In this document: positions 54,467-64,000 of the stretch, in pieces
How the letters are laid out: each line of letters begins with the position of its first letter
Numbering within the stretch: position 1 is the first letter of the stretch
Origin: an uncultured Oleispira sp.
GTDB taxonomy: Bacteria; Pseudomonadota; Gammaproteobacteria; Pseudomonadales; Oceanobacteraceae
DNA length: 64,000 nucleotides
NCBI GenBank assembly: GCA_913061415.1
Contig: CAJXUD010000002.1
Location: 124,001-188,000 of the forward strand
Direction: 5' to 3'
Made by a program: the position numbers and the translations under genes
Notes under the pieces: model-generated
The model's input: the letters and a program-made list of their open reading frames with translations, nothing else
What the model was told of the DNA's origin: nothing
The model's database searches: none

Positions 54467-55393
54467 TTAGCGGAGTGTGCGGTGTAAGTAGGCTGCCGGA
54501 TCGACCGTTCGGCCATTTTTGTAGACTTCGAAATGAACATGCGGGCCAGTAGAACGACCACTGCTTCCCATTGCGGCAACCACATCGCCTTTACGAACGA
54601 TATCGCCAACTTTTACCTTGATCTCGGCGCCGTGTGCGTAACGTGTTTTGTAGCCATTGCCGTGGTTAATTTCAACCAGCTTGCCATAGCCATAGCGATC
54701 GCTGGCCCAAGTAACAACGCCAGAAGCTACCGCAATAACGTCGGAGCCTTCTTTACCTGCAAAATCAACACCGGCATGCCAAGCTAAACGCCCATTAAAA
54801 GGATCTGTGCGCTTACCATAGCGAGAAGACATCCAGCCACGCTTAATGGGGCGGCCAGCAACAAAGGTATCGGTTTTGATTTTATTAGCTAAAAGCAGAT
54901 CATCCAGTACTTCAAGCTGCTGTTCACGACGATCAATTCTTGAGGCAAGCTTGTCTAAAACAGATTGAATCTCGGGTGCTTGATAGGTCTCGCCTAATAT
55001 TCCAGGGCCACCCACTGCGGGGACTGCAGAGAAATCGAACTCATCACCATTAATTTTGGTTATATCAATTAATCGCTCACCCAGCGCATCTATGCGAAGT
55101 AGTTTGGCTTGGAGTTCGGCTAATCGAAGGGTTAGACCATCGAGTTCTTGGTCAGCATGCTGACGTATTTGCTGTAATTCTTGACGCTGATCATCGAGGT
55201 CTTTTTCCCATGCTTTAGCTGCAATAGGATCTAATAACCCTTTATCGGCTAGATGGGCAGCCAATAAATATCCAGTCGCGCCCATGGCAAACGGCAATAC
55301 ACAAATAGACGTCAGCAGCAAAAAACGTGCGACTGGTCCTAATGAGTATGTCTTCGATTGTCCATGCCGTTTACCGACAATAATGATATTCAT
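54467..55393 (-). CDS. M23-family (LytM) peptidase, membrane-anchored
   Basis: 308 residues. An N-terminal hydrophobic segment (about 24-46) anchors it; residues 60-175 are coiled coil; the LytM domain spans about 185-305 with zinc ligands in HAGVDFAG and GPHVHFEV. This is the architecture of murein endopeptidases and of EnvC/NlpD-like amidase activators; with the HxxxD and HxH ligands intact, an active enzyme is likely. Its place between lpxC and secA is the same as in Pseudomonas. In E. coli, secM occupies the site. Confidence 0.9.
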   Translation of the reverse strand: MNIIIVGKRHGQSKTYSLGPVARFLLLTSICVLPFAMGATGYLLAAHLADKGLLDPIAAKAWEKDLDDQRQELQQIRQHADQELDGLTLRLAELQAKLLRIDALGERLIDITKINGDEFDFSAVPAVGGPGILGETYQAPEIQSVLDKLASRIDRREQQLEVLDDLLLANKIKTDTFVAGRPIKRGWMSSRYGKRTDPFNGRLAWHAGVDFAGKEGSDVIAVASGVVTWASDRYGYGKLVEINHGNGYKTRYAHGAEIKVKVGDIVRKGDVVAAMGSSGRSTGPHVHFEVYKNGRTVDPAAYLHRTLR

Positions 55394-55411
55394 GGTGATT
55401 AATATGGGTAT

Positions 55412-55446
55412 CCAAAAACAACAAAGGCCATAACGATTATGGCCCT
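55412..55446 (-). terminator. Terminator of lpxC
   Basis: GGCCATAA / TTATGGCC with a 3-base loop; on the minus strand it is followed by TTTGTTGTTTTT, a T-rich tail. Confidence 0.8.
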
Positions 55447-55511
55447 TATCTTAAATATCACAAAACGTATTACGTTTTGAAACGTTACCTACTGTAGCAG
55501 TTTTTGCCTAC

Positions 55512-56420
55512 TTATAAGGCGGCTACAGGCTTTGTATAAGAAATTGGCGCATCTTCTTCTTCGTATTCTACAAATTCCCAAGCATCGGTTTGTAGCTCAA
55601 GTTCGCGCAATAGTTTGTTATTCAAACCATGCCCTGACTTAAAGCCGACAAATTCACCCATTAAGCTATGGCCTAATAGATACAAATCGCCAACAGCATC
55701 TAGAATCTTGTGTTTTACGAATTCGTCATCATAACGCAAGCCGTCTTCATTCAATACGCGGTATTCATCGACTACAATGGCGTTATTGACGCTGCCGCCT
55801 AATGCTAGATTCTTTGAGCGTAAAAATTCAATATCTTTCATAAATCCGAAAGTACGAGCACGACTCACTTCTTTAACAAAAGAAGTAGAAGAGAAATCTA
55901 AACTGGCTTTTTGAGCGCTTTGTTTAAAGGCAGGATGATCAAATTCAATTTCAAACGTCACTTTAAAGCCGTTATAAGGGACAAATGATGCAACCTTATC
56001 ACCTTCACGGACTTCCACTTTCTTCTTAATGCGGATAAAGCGCTTCGCTTTTGACTGCTCAGCAATACCTGCAGATTGAATTAAGAATACAAATGGGCCA
56101 GCACTGCCGTCCATAATAGGGACTTCTTGAGCACTAAGTTCAACAATGGCGTTATCAATACCCAAACCTGCCATGGCAGATAATAGATGCTCGACCGTAT
56201 CAACGCGTACACCATCTTGAACTAAGGTAGTCGACATAGTGGTTTCACCCACATTTGTCGCTTTTGCCTGAATATCAACAATAGGATCAAGGTCAACACG
56301 TCGGAAGACAATACCGTGATCGACAGGGGCGGGTCTCAGCGTCAGGTAGACTTTTTCACCTGAGTGCAGACCAACTCCAGTTGCGCGGATTGTATTTTTG
56401 AGCGTTCGTTGACGAATCAT
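55512..56420 (-). CDS. lpxC: UDP-3-O-acyl-N-acetylglucosamine deacetylase (LpxC)
   Basis: 302 residues, standard size. Zinc ligands appear in [14 protein letters not shown] (His about 79) and in [11 protein letters not shown] (His and Asp around 240). It commits UDP-GlcNAc to lipid A synthesis. It lies downstream of ftsZ, the usual gammaproteobacterial order. The N-terminal [23 protein letters not shown] is typical. Confidence 0.98.
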   Translation of the reverse strand: MIRQRTLKNTIRATGVGLHSGEKVYLTLRPAPVDHGIVFRRVDLDPIVDIQAKATNVGETTMSTTLVQDGVRVDTVEHLLSAMAGLGIDNAIVELSAQEVPIMDGSAGPFVFLIQSAGIAEQSKAKRFIRIKKKVEVREGDKVASFVPYNGFKVTFEIEFDHPAFKQSAQKASLDFSSTSFVKEVSRARTFGFMKDIEFLRSKNLALGGSVNNAIVVDEYRVLNEDGLRYDDEFVKHKILDAVGDLYLLGHSLMGEFVGFKSGHGLNNKLLRELELQTDAWEFVEYEEEDAPISYTKPVAAL

Positions 56421-56514
56421 GTCGATTTACCAATATTGTTGATTGAAACTAACTAATTATTATTACTGACCGCTCATTATACCAACAATAGATGAGCGCG
56501 CCAGTAACTATTCG

Positions 56515-57717
56515 TTAATCAGCTTGACGTCGAAGGAAAGCAGGTATGTCTAAATAGTCCATATCCTTCTCTTTTCCGGCTTCAGGTCTAGGCACAGCGG
56601 CCTTTGCAGCCTGGTTTCGGATATGAGCAGGTTTATCTAATTCAGCATAATCCGCTACCGTTGTTGGTGCTTTTTTAACCGGCTCGGCTGCAACAGTGTT
56701 ATCTACAACCTTTTTTGGCTTTTCTGCCATAGCTGGCTTCACGCCTAAACCCGTCGCAACAACCGTTACTTTTAGCTCATCAACTAAGTCGTGATCGATA
56801 ACTGTACCGATAACAACCGTTGCATGTTCAGAAGCAAAGTCTTCGATTACTTGACCCACTTCAGTGAATTCACCCAAAGTAAGATCTAAGCCAGCCGTCA
56901 CATTTACCAAGATGCCACGAGCGCCTTGCAAATCAACGTCTTCTAATAAAGGACTACCAATAGCTGCTTCAGCGGCTTCGCGTGCACGATTATCACCGGT
57001 TGCAGAACCTGTACCCATCATGGCTTGACCCATTTCAGACATAACCGTTCTTACATCGGCGAAATCGACGTTGATCATACCTGGACGCATAATCAAATCG
57101 GCAATACCTTGTACTGCACCTAGCAATACATCGTTTGCCGCACTAAATGCATCAAGCAAACTGCTGTTCTTACCTAATACGCTTAAAAGCTTTTCATTAG
57201 GAATTGTAATTAAGGAATCAACGCTTTCTGCCAACTGAGCCAATCCTTGCTCAGCAATTAAAGAACGCTTCTTACCTTCAAATGGAAAAGGTTTAGTCAC
57301 AACCGCTACGGTTAAAATGCCTAACTCTTTTGCCACTTCAGCCACAACAGGTGCGCCACCGGTTCCAGTACCGCCACCCATTCCTGCTGTAATAAAAATC
57401 ATATCGGCACCACTGATTGCTTCAGCGATACGTTCACGATCTTCCATTGCTGCTTGACGTCCTACTTCAGGATTCGCCCCAGCACCTAAACCTTTTGTAA
57501 CAGCGCCGCCCAACTGAATAACAGAACGTGCTTCTACTTTACGTAGCGCTTGCGAATCTGTGTTAGCGCAGATAAATTCTACACCTTCAATATTGTTAAC
57601 GACCATGTGCTGAACGGCATTACCGCCACCGCCACCTACACCGATAACTTTTATCACTGCATTTTGTTGTGGATCATCTGCTAATTCGAACATATCCCCA
57701 TCCCGTTGCTGAGACAT
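56515..57717 (-). CDS. ftsZ: Cell division protein FtsZ
   Basis: 400 residues from the ATG at 57717, which has GGAGAAGGAG upstream; a longer frame to 57753 is rejected. The GTP site GGGTGTGG, the N-terminal GVGGGGGNAVQHM, and the C-terminal ZipA/FtsA-binding tail (DYLDIPAFLRRQAD) are present. It forms the Z-ring. The linker between the core and tail is about 60 residues, Ala/Lys/Pro-rich. Confidence 0.99.
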   Translation of the reverse strand: MSQQRDGDMFELADDPQQNAVIKVIGVGGGGGNAVQHMVVNNIEGVEFICANTDSQALRKVEARSVIQLGGAVTKGLGAGANPEVGRQAAMEDRERIAEAISGADMIFITAGMGGGTGTGGAPVVAEVAKELGILTVAVVTKPFPFEGKKRSLIAEQGLAQLAESVDSLITIPNEKLLSVLGKNSSLLDAFSAANDVLLGAVQGIADLIMRPGMINVDFADVRTVMSEMGQAMMGTGSATGDNRAREAAEAAIGSPLLEDVDLQGARGILVNVTAGLDLTLGEFTEVGQVIEDFASEHATVVIGTVIDHDLVDELKVTVVATGLGVKPAMAEKPKKVVDNTVAAEPVKKAPTTVADYAELDKPAHIRNQAAKAAVPRPEAGKEKDMDYLDIPAFLRRQAD

Positions 57718-57766
57718 AGCTCCTTCTCCTTTGCTGAGCTGCGCGATGCGCATACACTATTTAATA

Positions 57767-59002
57767 TTAAAAGTTGTTTTGAATCCAATGTTTTACGCGT
57801 GAAAAGAAGTCTAATGGCACTTCTTCTCGACTATTTGTTTTAATTGGGTCTTTTTGTTGCATTGCAGCGTACTGCAAGAGGCCAACGGCCGTTGCATAAA
57901 TTGGATTATTGATCACATCGACTAATCCAGAAACGCCAACTGGCTTCGCTAGACGTACCGGCATGTGAAAAATTTCTTCCGCCAACTCAACAACACCTTC
58001 CATTTTCGAAGTGCCACCCGTTAAAACAATACCCGCAGCTACTAATTCTTCGTAACCGCTACGACGTAATTCCGCTTGGATCAACGTTAATAATTCGTCG
58101 TATCTTGGCTCAACAACTTCTGCTAAAGCCATTCGAGATAAATCCCGTGCCGGTCGATCACCTACACTAGGAACTTTAATTGTTTCGTCTTCTTTCGCGA
58201 GCTGCGTTAACGCGCACGCGTATTTAATTTTTATTTCTTCTGCATGCTGGGTCGGTGTACGTAATGCCATCGCAATGTCATTCGTTACTTGATCACCGGC
58301 AATAGGAATAACCGAGGTATGACGAATTGAACCATCAGTAAATATCGCAATATCGGTTGTACCACCACCGATATCAACCAAACATACGCCAAGCTCTTTT
58401 TCATCTTCTGTTAAAACCGCATAGCTCGAGGCTAGCTGTTCTAAAATAATGTCATCCGTTTCTAAACCACAACGCTGCACGCAGCGCTCGATATTTTGTG
58501 CGGCATTAGCGGCACTCGTCACCATGTGAACTTTGGCCTCTAAACGTACGCCAGACATCCCCACAGGTTCTTTAATACCTTCTTGTGTATCAATCGAATA
58601 TTCTTGCGGCAAGACATGTAGGATACGATTTTCACCAGGCAATCGAACCGCCTTTGCCGCTTCAATAACACGTTCAATATCACCAAAGGTTACTTCACGA
58701 TCTTTAATCGCAACCATGCCATGAGAGTTCATTGATTGAATGTGACTACCAGCAATGCCCGCATAAACAGAATGAATACGACAACCTGCCATCAACTCCG
58801 CTTCTTCTACTGCGCGTTGAATAGATTGCACTGTCGATTCAATGTTAACCACAACACCTTTTTTCATACCACGACTTGGGTGCGAGCCTAAGCCAACAAT
58901 CTCGACACCACCATCAGCCGTCACTTCACCTACAATTGCGACAACTTTCGACGTTCCAATATCCAGTCCAACCAGCATGTTCTTCTGCTGCCCTTGACTC
59001 AT
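57767..59002 (-). CDS. ftsA: Cell division protein FtsA
   Basis: 411 residues of the actin-like family. ATP-site motifs are GLDIGTSKVVAIVGE, VDIGGGTTDIAIF and GIVLTGGTSKMEGV, with an SHI-type 1C domain at about 80-165. The C-terminal amphipathic membrane-targeting helix is FFSRVKHWIQNNF. It tethers FtsZ to the membrane. It lies between ftsQ and ftsZ on one transcript. Confidence 0.98.
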   Translation of the reverse strand: MSQGQQKNMLVGLDIGTSKVVAIVGEVTADGGVEIVGLGSHPSRGMKKGVVVNIESTVQSIQRAVEEAELMAGCRIHSVYAGIAGSHIQSMNSHGMVAIKDREVTFGDIERVIEAAKAVRLPGENRILHVLPQEYSIDTQEGIKEPVGMSGVRLEAKVHMVTSAANAAQNIERCVQRCGLETDDIILEQLASSYAVLTEDEKELGVCLVDIGGGTTDIAIFTDGSIRHTSVIPIAGDQVTNDIAMALRTPTQHAEEIKIKYACALTQLAKEDETIKVPSVGDRPARDLSRMALAEVVEPRYDELLTLIQAELRRSGYEELVAAGIVLTGGTSKMEGVVELAEEIFHMPVRLAKPVGVSGLVDVINNPIYATAVGLLQYAAMQQKDPIKTNSREEVPLDFFSRVKHWIQNNF

Positions 59003-59012
59003 GCTCTATCTC

Positions 59013-59861
59013 CTAAACGGACAGCCATTTTATGGCTGCCCCTTTTCCATATCTAAGATCAACAACTGCTACTTTTTCTTGTGGCAGTACTTTAAGTAAT
59101 TCAATCAAGCGCCCTAAGCGCTGCTCTAACTGCTGTCGTCCTAAGCGAATCGTCCAGCCGTTTTCTAACTCTATCTGCCAGCTTCCTACCCTATTCATGG
59201 TCAAACTAACCATGGCAACATCTACCGCTAATAAGCGGGATTGAAAGCGTTGAAACTGCCTCATCACCTGCTCTGTTTTTTTCTTAGGGCCAAATAACCT
59301 TGGCAATCCTGCTGAATCAAAATGATCCGTTAATACAAGCTCCTCGCCTTGAGGATTTAATAATGTTTGCTGATTCCAAACAGCAACCGGAATATCTTCT
59401 TTAAATTTAACCAACAGCGTATCAGGCCAAACTTTTTTTACTTGTGCGCTTTTAATTAGCGCTAAATGTTCAATGCTTGTTTTCACTTCTCGTACATCAA
59501 GGGAAAAGAAATTTTGTTCTTTTACCCATAGCAACTCTTTCGCTAATGCTTCAGCTTGCCAAAAGCGAAACTCGCCTTCAATTTCAACATTCTCTACAGG
59601 CCAACCCCAGCGTACTTGCTGTAGACCCCAAACCGCCGCAATTAATAACGACATGACAAACACTGACTGCACCAACCACACTGGAATGGCAGAAGCTGCA
59701 CGAGTAAAAGAAAAAGGCGTCTTCTTTTCTAATCGAGTCGCCCCCTTATTAGTTGCAGCTCGGCCATGTGGAAGCGAACGCTGTTTACGTTTCGCTTCAT
59801 CAGGTTGCGACCGTTTCTTTCTCGGCTTACTCGCATGATCCTTCATTGAGCTAACAAGCAT
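59013..59861 (-). CDS. ftsQ: Cell division protein FtsQ
   Basis: 282 residues from the ATG at 59861 (AGGA 9 bases upstream); another ATG lies at 59846, while the longer frame would overlap ddl. A basic cytoplasmic N-terminus (KPRKKRSQPDEAKRKQRS) is followed by one membrane helix (about 60-82), a POTRA domain (VENVEIEGEFRFWQAEAL), and a beta-domain. FtsQ with FtsB and FtsL links early and late division proteins. Confidence 0.95.
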   Translation of the reverse strand: MLVSSMKDHASKPRKKRSQPDEAKRKQRSLPHGRAATNKGATRLEKKTPFSFTRAASAIPVWLVQSVFVMSLLIAAVWGLQQVRWGWPVENVEIEGEFRFWQAEALAKELLWVKEQNFFSLDVREVKTSIEHLALIKSAQVKKVWPDTLLVKFKEDIPVAVWNQQTLLNPQGEELVLTDHFDSAGLPRLFGPKKKTEQVMRQFQRFQSRLLAVDVAMVSLTMNRVGSWQIELENGWTIRLGRQQLEQRLGRLIELLKVLPQEKVAVVDLRYGKGAAIKWLSV

Positions 59862-59874
59862 CTTCACATTCCTA

Positions 59875-60807
59875 CTAAAGTGTTTGCTGCAAAATATTGA
59901 CAACCAAAGCAGGGAAAGATAACCCACCCGCTTTTGCTGCCATTGGTACCAAGGAATGATCCGTCATACCAGGACTTGTATTGACTTCTAACAACCAGAA
60001 ATTACCATCTTCATCCTGCATCGCATCAACTCTTCCCCAACCTGTACAATTGACCAGTTTAAAAGCCTTTAACGACATCTTTTGCAGTTCAGCTTCAGCA
60101 TAATCCGGTAAGCCAGACGGCAATAAATACTGCGTATCGTTGGCTTTATATTTAGCGTCAAAATCATAAAAATCATGTGTCGTGATCAACTGAATCGCAG
60201 GCAAAGCTTTCTCGCCCAAAATAGCGACGGTAAATTCTTTACCTTCAACATACTGTTCTGCAATTACAAGATCATCATGTTGTGATGCAAAGGCATAGCT
60301 CTCAGCAAGCCCTTCACTGCTATGCACTTTGCGCATACCAATACTGGAACCTTCACGGGCAGGTTTTACCATCGCTAACCCACCTAAGGCCTGCATGATC
60401 GAATCCCAATCACTGCTTTCTTCTAAAACAAATGCTTTCGGCGTTGCAACATCGCAAGCGCCCCATACTAATTTAGTACGCCACTTATCCATTCCTAATG
60501 CAGAAGCCATTACACCGCTGCCGGTATAAGGTTTATTTAATAATTCTAACAATCCCTGCATCGTGCCATCTTCACCACCACGCCCGTGCAGCGCAATAAA
60601 GGCTCGATCAAATTCGGCTTGCGATAACTGCTCAGCAGCATTTCCACCAATATCAATGCCAAACGCATCCACACCAATTTCTAATAATGCGGTTAATACT
60701 GCGCTACCACTGTTTAGCGATACTGGACGCTCGGCTGAAGTACCACCCATTAATACCGCGACGCGACCTAACGCTGCTTTTTCGCTGGCCGATATTTCAT
60801 AACTCAT
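59875..60807 (-). CDS. ddl: D-alanine-D-alanine ligase
   Basis: 310 residues from the ATG at 60807, whose AAGGTGA lies 9 bases upstream; a GTG at 60819 would overlap the murC stop. An ATP-grasp protein: MGGTSAERPVSLNSG, MVKPAREGSSIGM, and the Mg-binding LLEVNTSPGMTDHSLVP. It makes the D-Ala-D-Ala end of the peptidoglycan precursor. It sits one base after murC and 13 bases before ftsQ. Confidence 0.97.
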   Translation of the reverse strand: MSYEISASEKAALGRVAVLMGGTSAERPVSLNSGSAVLTALLEIGVDAFGIDIGGNAAEQLSQAEFDRAFIALHGRGGEDGTMQGLLELLNKPYTGSGVMASALGMDKWRTKLVWGACDVATPKAFVLEESSDWDSIMQALGGLAMVKPAREGSSIGMRKVHSSEGLAESYAFASQHDDLVIAEQYVEGKEFTVAILGEKALPAIQLITTHDFYDFDAKYKANDTQYLLPSGLPDYAEAELQKMSLKAFKLVNCTGWGRVDAMQDEDGNFWLLEVNTSPGMTDHSLVPMAAKAGGLSFPALVVNILQQTL

Positions 60808-60808
60808 T

Positions 60809-62317
60809 TTATTTTTCACCTTCAGCAGCAGTTTTTTTCATGTGAATGCCACTGGCAATAATACTCGGCAACTGTTGAGTTAATGTAATCGCTAAATTCC
60901 CAACATCCCCCGCGCCTTGAGTTAATAATAAATCTCCAGGCTTCAAAACTTTACTTAAGACCTGAGCAATATCTTCGTCGCGCTCGATAAAAACAGGATC
61001 TAACGCTCCACGCTGACGAATACTGCGACAAAGTGCACGGCCTTCAGATCCGGCAATCGGCTTTTCGCCAGCAGGATAAACATCCATTAATAATAAAACG
61101 TCTGGCTCTGATAAAACGCGAACAAAATCTTCATATAAGTCACGTGTACGGCTGTAACGGTGAGGCTGAAATAAAGCAACTAAACGACGCTCAGGAAAAC
61201 CTTTACGAATAGCTTCAAGCGTTACTTCAACTTCACGTGGATGGTGACCATAATCATCGACCAGAAGAACACTACCTTCATTGCCATCGACATCAGAGCA
61301 CTCAACTTCGGCACATACTTGGAAGCGACGCCCTACGCCGGCAAAATTTTCTAGGGCATAAACAATCGACTCATCATCAATTTTTTCATCGGTAGCAACA
61401 ACGATGGCAGCCAATGCGTTCAATACGTTATGTACGCCTGGCATACGCATACGCACAACTAAGTCATCTCTATTTGGACGCTTAACTTTAAAGCGGGTAA
61501 ACAGACCTTCCTGAACAATATCAATAGCTCTAAAATCTGCGTCTTCACTTAAGCCATAGGTAATAAACTGACGAGATACTTGCGGTAGAATTTCGCGCAC
61601 ATTATCGTCGTCTATACACAGTACTGCCAAGCCATAGAATGGTAAATTATGTAAAAATGCTACGAACGTCTGTTTTAGCTTATCAAAATCGCCACCATAA
61701 GTTTCCATATGGTCGGCATCAATATTGGTCACGATCGATGTCATGGGTTGCAGGTGTAAAAAAGACGCATCACTTTCATCCGCTTCTGCAACTAGATAAC
61801 GACTCGCACCTAAACGAGCATTGGTACCTGAACTATTTAGGCGGCCACCAATAACGTAGGTTGGATCCAGTTTCGCTTGCGCTAAAATAGACGTCACTAA
61901 ACTGGTCGTTGTTGTTTTACCATGAGTTCCTGCTACGGCAATACCATGGCGAAAACGCATCAACTCAGCCAGCATCTCTGCACGACGTACGATAGGAATG
62001 CGCTTTTCTACTGCATTTTTAATTTCAGGATTATTTTGATCAATCGCCGTTGAAACAACAACAACATCGACGCTATCAACATTTTCACCTTGGTGACCTA
62101 AAAATACTTCAGCCCCCATATTTATAAGGTGCTGAGTAACGGCAGATTGGCGTAAGTCAGAACCACTAATTTGATAACCTTGGTTTAATAATACTTCAGC
62201 AATACCACACATACCCACACCACCAATACCGATGAAATGAATACGTTTTATACGGCGCATTTCAGGAATAGCGTACGCTTCTGCTGGCCCTGAAGTTTGT
62301 AAATTATCGTTAGCCAT
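60809..62317 (-). CDS. murC: UDP-N-acetylmuramate-L-alanine ligase (MurC)
   Basis: 502 residues: N-terminal [19 protein letters not shown] (UDP-binding), ATP-site [10 protein letters not shown], and [11 protein letters not shown] in the C-terminal domain. It adds L-Ala to UDP-MurNAc. It overlaps murG by one base (TAATG). The C-terminal residues (KKTAAEGEK) are typical in length. Confidence 0.98.
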   Translation of the reverse strand: MANDNLQTSGPAEAYAIPEMRRIKRIHFIGIGGVGMCGIAEVLLNQGYQISGSDLRQSAVTQHLINMGAEVFLGHQGENVDSVDVVVVSTAIDQNNPEIKNAVEKRIPIVRRAEMLAELMRFRHGIAVAGTHGKTTTTSLVTSILAQAKLDPTYVIGGRLNSSGTNARLGASRYLVAEADESDASFLHLQPMTSIVTNIDADHMETYGGDFDKLKQTFVAFLHNLPFYGLAVLCIDDDNVREILPQVSRQFITYGLSEDADFRAIDIVQEGLFTRFKVKRPNRDDLVVRMRMPGVHNVLNALAAIVVATDEKIDDESIVYALENFAGVGRRFQVCAEVECSDVDGNEGSVLLVDDYGHHPREVEVTLEAIRKGFPERRLVALFQPHRYSRTRDLYEDFVRVLSEPDVLLLMDVYPAGEKPIAGSEGRALCRSIRQRGALDPVFIERDEDIAQVLSKVLKPGDLLLTQGAGDVGNLAITLTQQLPSIIASGIHMKKTAAEGEK

Positions 62318-63459
62318 TAATTATTTAACCTTATTTGTTTTATTACTTGCTCTGTCACAACCTGAGTTGCGTTGGCAACCGATGCGCCTTTTGCGGCCAT
62401 CGACATTAATTTAATTTTTTCTGGGTTTTCAGCGTAATCTTTTAAACGCTCGGCAAGCCATTGTGCCGTTAACGCTTTCTGCTGCTTAATTTCTGCAGCG
62501 CCCGCTTTAACCAAAACCTGCGCATTGGCGGTTTGGTGATCATCAACCGCAAATGGATAGGGAATAAACATCGCAGCTTTGCCAGCACAGGCCAATTCCG
62601 AAACAGTAAGGGCACCCGAGCGACAAAGCACAATATCAGCCCAATCATAAGCCGCCGCCATGTCATCAATAAATGGCACAACCTCTGCCTTACCTTCTAA
62701 TCCTTTTTCTACATAGCCTTGCTGCACCGTAACAAAATTCTTCTTGCCAACCTGATGCTTAATATTAGGAAGAACCTTCACCAATTCAGATTCGGATAAA
62801 CCTTTTGCTAAACCTTCTTTAATCATCAACGCCAAAGCATCCATAACCGTATTATTCAGCGCAACGGCTCCCAAGCTACCACCAACAACCAGTACGTTAA
62901 GTCGAGTATTGCCGCTTTGGTTCTCTTGTTTTTTATCACCGAGCGCAACAATTTCTGCGCGTACAGGGTTGCCCGTTGTCAATAAACGATCCAATTTTTT
63001 ACTGCCACGAAACGTATTCGAAAACGCTTGCATCACCACATTCGACATCGGTTTCAATAAGCGATTAGTCATTCCAGGAAAAGCATTTTGCTCATGTATC
63101 AGTAATGGAATACCCAATAACTTGGCCGCAACACCCCCCGGCCCTGTAGCGAAACCGCCTAAACCTAATACCGCATCTGGACGCACAATACGCATAAAGC
63201 GAATGGCTTGATAAATCGCCTTAATGATTTTCCAAGGTGCTGCCAATAGCGCTAACTTACCTTTACCACGCAATCCCGTGACATTAATACAATGCAGTGG
63301 ATAACCTGATTTAGGCACCAAGTCTGCTTCAATTCCCGCCGCTGTTCCTAACCAATGTATTTCATATCCTTGGCTTTTTAATTCATCAGCTACGGCTAAC
63401 GCAGGAAATACATGCCCACCCGTACCACCGGCCATTACCATGACGGTTTTATTTGTCAT
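62317..63459 (-). CDS. murG: UDP-GlcNAc:lipid I glycosyltransferase (MurG)
   Basis: 380 residues from the ATG at 63459, preceded by GGAGG 6 bases upstream; the longer GTG frame is less likely. [14 protein letters not shown] at the N-terminus and [23 protein letters not shown] near residue 270 are family signatures. It makes lipid II at the inner membrane. Its start overlaps the 3' end of ftsW by 11 bases. Confidence 0.98.
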   Translation of the reverse strand: MTNKTVMVMAGGTGGHVFPALAVADELKSQGYEIHWLGTAAGIEADLVPKSGYPLHCINVTGLRGKGKLALLAAPWKIIKAIYQAIRFMRIVRPDAVLGLGGFATGPGGVAAKLLGIPLLIHEQNAFPGMTNRLLKPMSNVVMQAFSNTFRGSKKLDRLLTTGNPVRAEIVALGDKKQENQSGNTRLNVLVVGGSLGAVALNNTVMDALALMIKEGLAKGLSESELVKVLPNIKHQVGKKNFVTVQQGYVEKGLEGKAEVVPFIDDMAAAYDWADIVLCRSGALTVSELACAGKAAMFIPYPFAVDDHQTANAQVLVKAGAAEIKQQKALTAQWLAERLKDYAENPEKIKLMSMAAKGASVANATQVVTEQVIKQIRLNN

Positions 63460-64000
63460 CACGACCTCCACTTAACTCTTCAACGTAGGCATCAAAACCT
63501 GTGACATACTCATCTGATTCGGTTTCTTTTTTCGCCTGACCAAGAGCTTTTTTACTATTCGCTTTCGTCGCCTTGTTAATACTTTCTTTCTTAGCTGACT
63601 CTTTTTTAACTGATTCTTTTTTAGCTAACGGCTTCTTACTAGAGTCTTTTTTACTGGATGCTTTTTTACTCGTTTCTTTAGGAGAGCAATCAGAATCTAT
63701 TTCAATACTTACGCGATAAACCAATGCCACCATTACGCAGCAAATAATCAAACTACTACCGCCATAACTGAAGAAAGGCAGTGTTAAACCTTTTGTGGGT
63801 AGCAAGCCCGTATTTACCCCAAGGTTAATAATGATCTGTAAGCCAAATAGCGTGGCAATACCAAAGCAAATAAACCCGCCATACAAGTTACCCATCTTTT
63901 GCGCTTTCCAGCCGATAATCATGCATTGCGCCAAAAAGAATGCTAATAAGCCCAGCGCAAACAAGCCGCCAACCAAGCCCGTTTCTTCTGACCAAATAGC
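63449..64000 (-). CDS. ftsW: FtsW, peptidoglycan polymerase (C-terminal part; 5' end beyond window)
   Basis: Runs in from the right edge; about 183 residues are seen. The SEDS-family signature FFSYGGSSL is present with surrounding membrane helices, and the ORF continues with AIWSEETGLVGG upstream. FtsW polymerises septal glycan from lipid II. Unusually, after the last helix it carries a tail of about 85 residues, with six pentapeptides of the type KK-x-S-x (63578-63667) and an acidic end (ESDEYVTGFDAYVEEL). Typical FtsW ends soon after its last helix. Confidence 0.95.
   Translation of the reverse strand, partial: AIWSEETGLVGGLFALGLLAFFLAQCMIIGWKAQKMGNLYGGFICFGIATLFGLQIIINLGVNTGLLPTKGLTLPFFSYGGSSLIICCVMVALVYRVSIEIDSDCSPKETSKKASSKKDSSKKPLAKKESVKKESAKKESINKATKANSKKALGQAKKETESDEYVTGFDAYVEELSGGRDDK
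63578..63667 (-). repeat. Six in-frame 15-bp repeats encoding Lys-rich pentapeptides in FtsW
   Basis: The minus strand encodes KKASS, KKDSS, KKPLA, KKESV, KKESA and KKESI in succession: 90 bases, period 15. Copies have drifted, so the repeat is not recent throughout. Confidence 0.85.

Noticed and set aside
63578-63667. CRISPR-like period in the FtsW 3' end
   Set aside because: The unit is 15 bp, has no spacers and keeps the reading frame; it is a coding repeat.

Overview
This window looks like chromosome from a moderately AT-rich marine gammaproteobacterium of the Oceanospirillales type (Oleispira, Bermanella or Thalassolituus would all fit). That placement is inferred from gene order and protein character: a Pseudomonas-like pilA/pilB/pilC/pilD-coaE-yacG segment, an argJ-secA-M23-lpxC-ftsZ-ftsA-ftsQ-ddl-murC-murG-ftsW cell-wall/division cluster, an ampD-ampE pair, and a TRAP-type solute-binding protein with a lipoprotein partner. 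I saw no insertion sequence, prophage, CRISPR array, rRNA or tRNA. The content is mostly core genome.

Region by region: 1-2.3 kb holds a truncated periplasmic binding protein, a TatT-like lipoprotein and a small unknown protein, all on the minus strand. 2.7-6.4 kb (plus) has a short CbiX-type chelatase, a TonB-dependent receptor of unknown substrate and a LysR regulator. 6.4-10.4 kb (minus) has a large MalT-like LuxR regulator followed by a degenerate receiver-domain protein. 10.7-13.3 kb (minus) is fxsA-groES-groEL with a heat-shock-type promoter candidate. 13.5-15.9 kb (plus) is an SDR, an alkyltransferase-like DNA repair protein and AmpG. YajQ, a ketopantoate-reductase-like protein and an orphan histidine kinase follow.

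20-38 kb is dominated by cobalamin. A cobalamin riboswitch precedes btuB and a PduO-type adenosyltransferase. After an MCP and the aceE-aceF operon comes btuF-cobD-cbiB (minus), divergent from cbiP (plus), which converges on cobU-cobT-cobC-cobS (minus). Together these genes take up corrinoids, adenosylate them, amidate and attach the aminopropanol arm, and assemble the nucleotide loop. No corrin-ring genes and no btuCD are in the window.

38-64 kb is envelope biology: a PilZ protein, ampE/ampD, an alanine/sodium symporter, nadC, tfpZ-pilA (with a strong sigma-54 promoter candidate), pilBCD, coaE, yacG, then on the minus strand the dcw-type cluster reading from ftsW (cut by the right edge) down to secA, argJ, a Nudix/ThiE-like fusion and yacG.

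No clearly new multi-gene system is visible. The most distinctive signals are: repeated short tandem duplications (about 10-18 bp) at a dozen places, both intergenic and in frame inside genes; a perfect 27-bp palindrome upstream of the orphan kinase; a repeat-built insertion inside CbiP; a Lys-rich pentapeptide-repeat tail on FtsW; and the MalT-like regulator/pseudo-receiver pair. Several start codons were moved from the longest possible reading frame to an internal ATG with a better ribosome-binding site.
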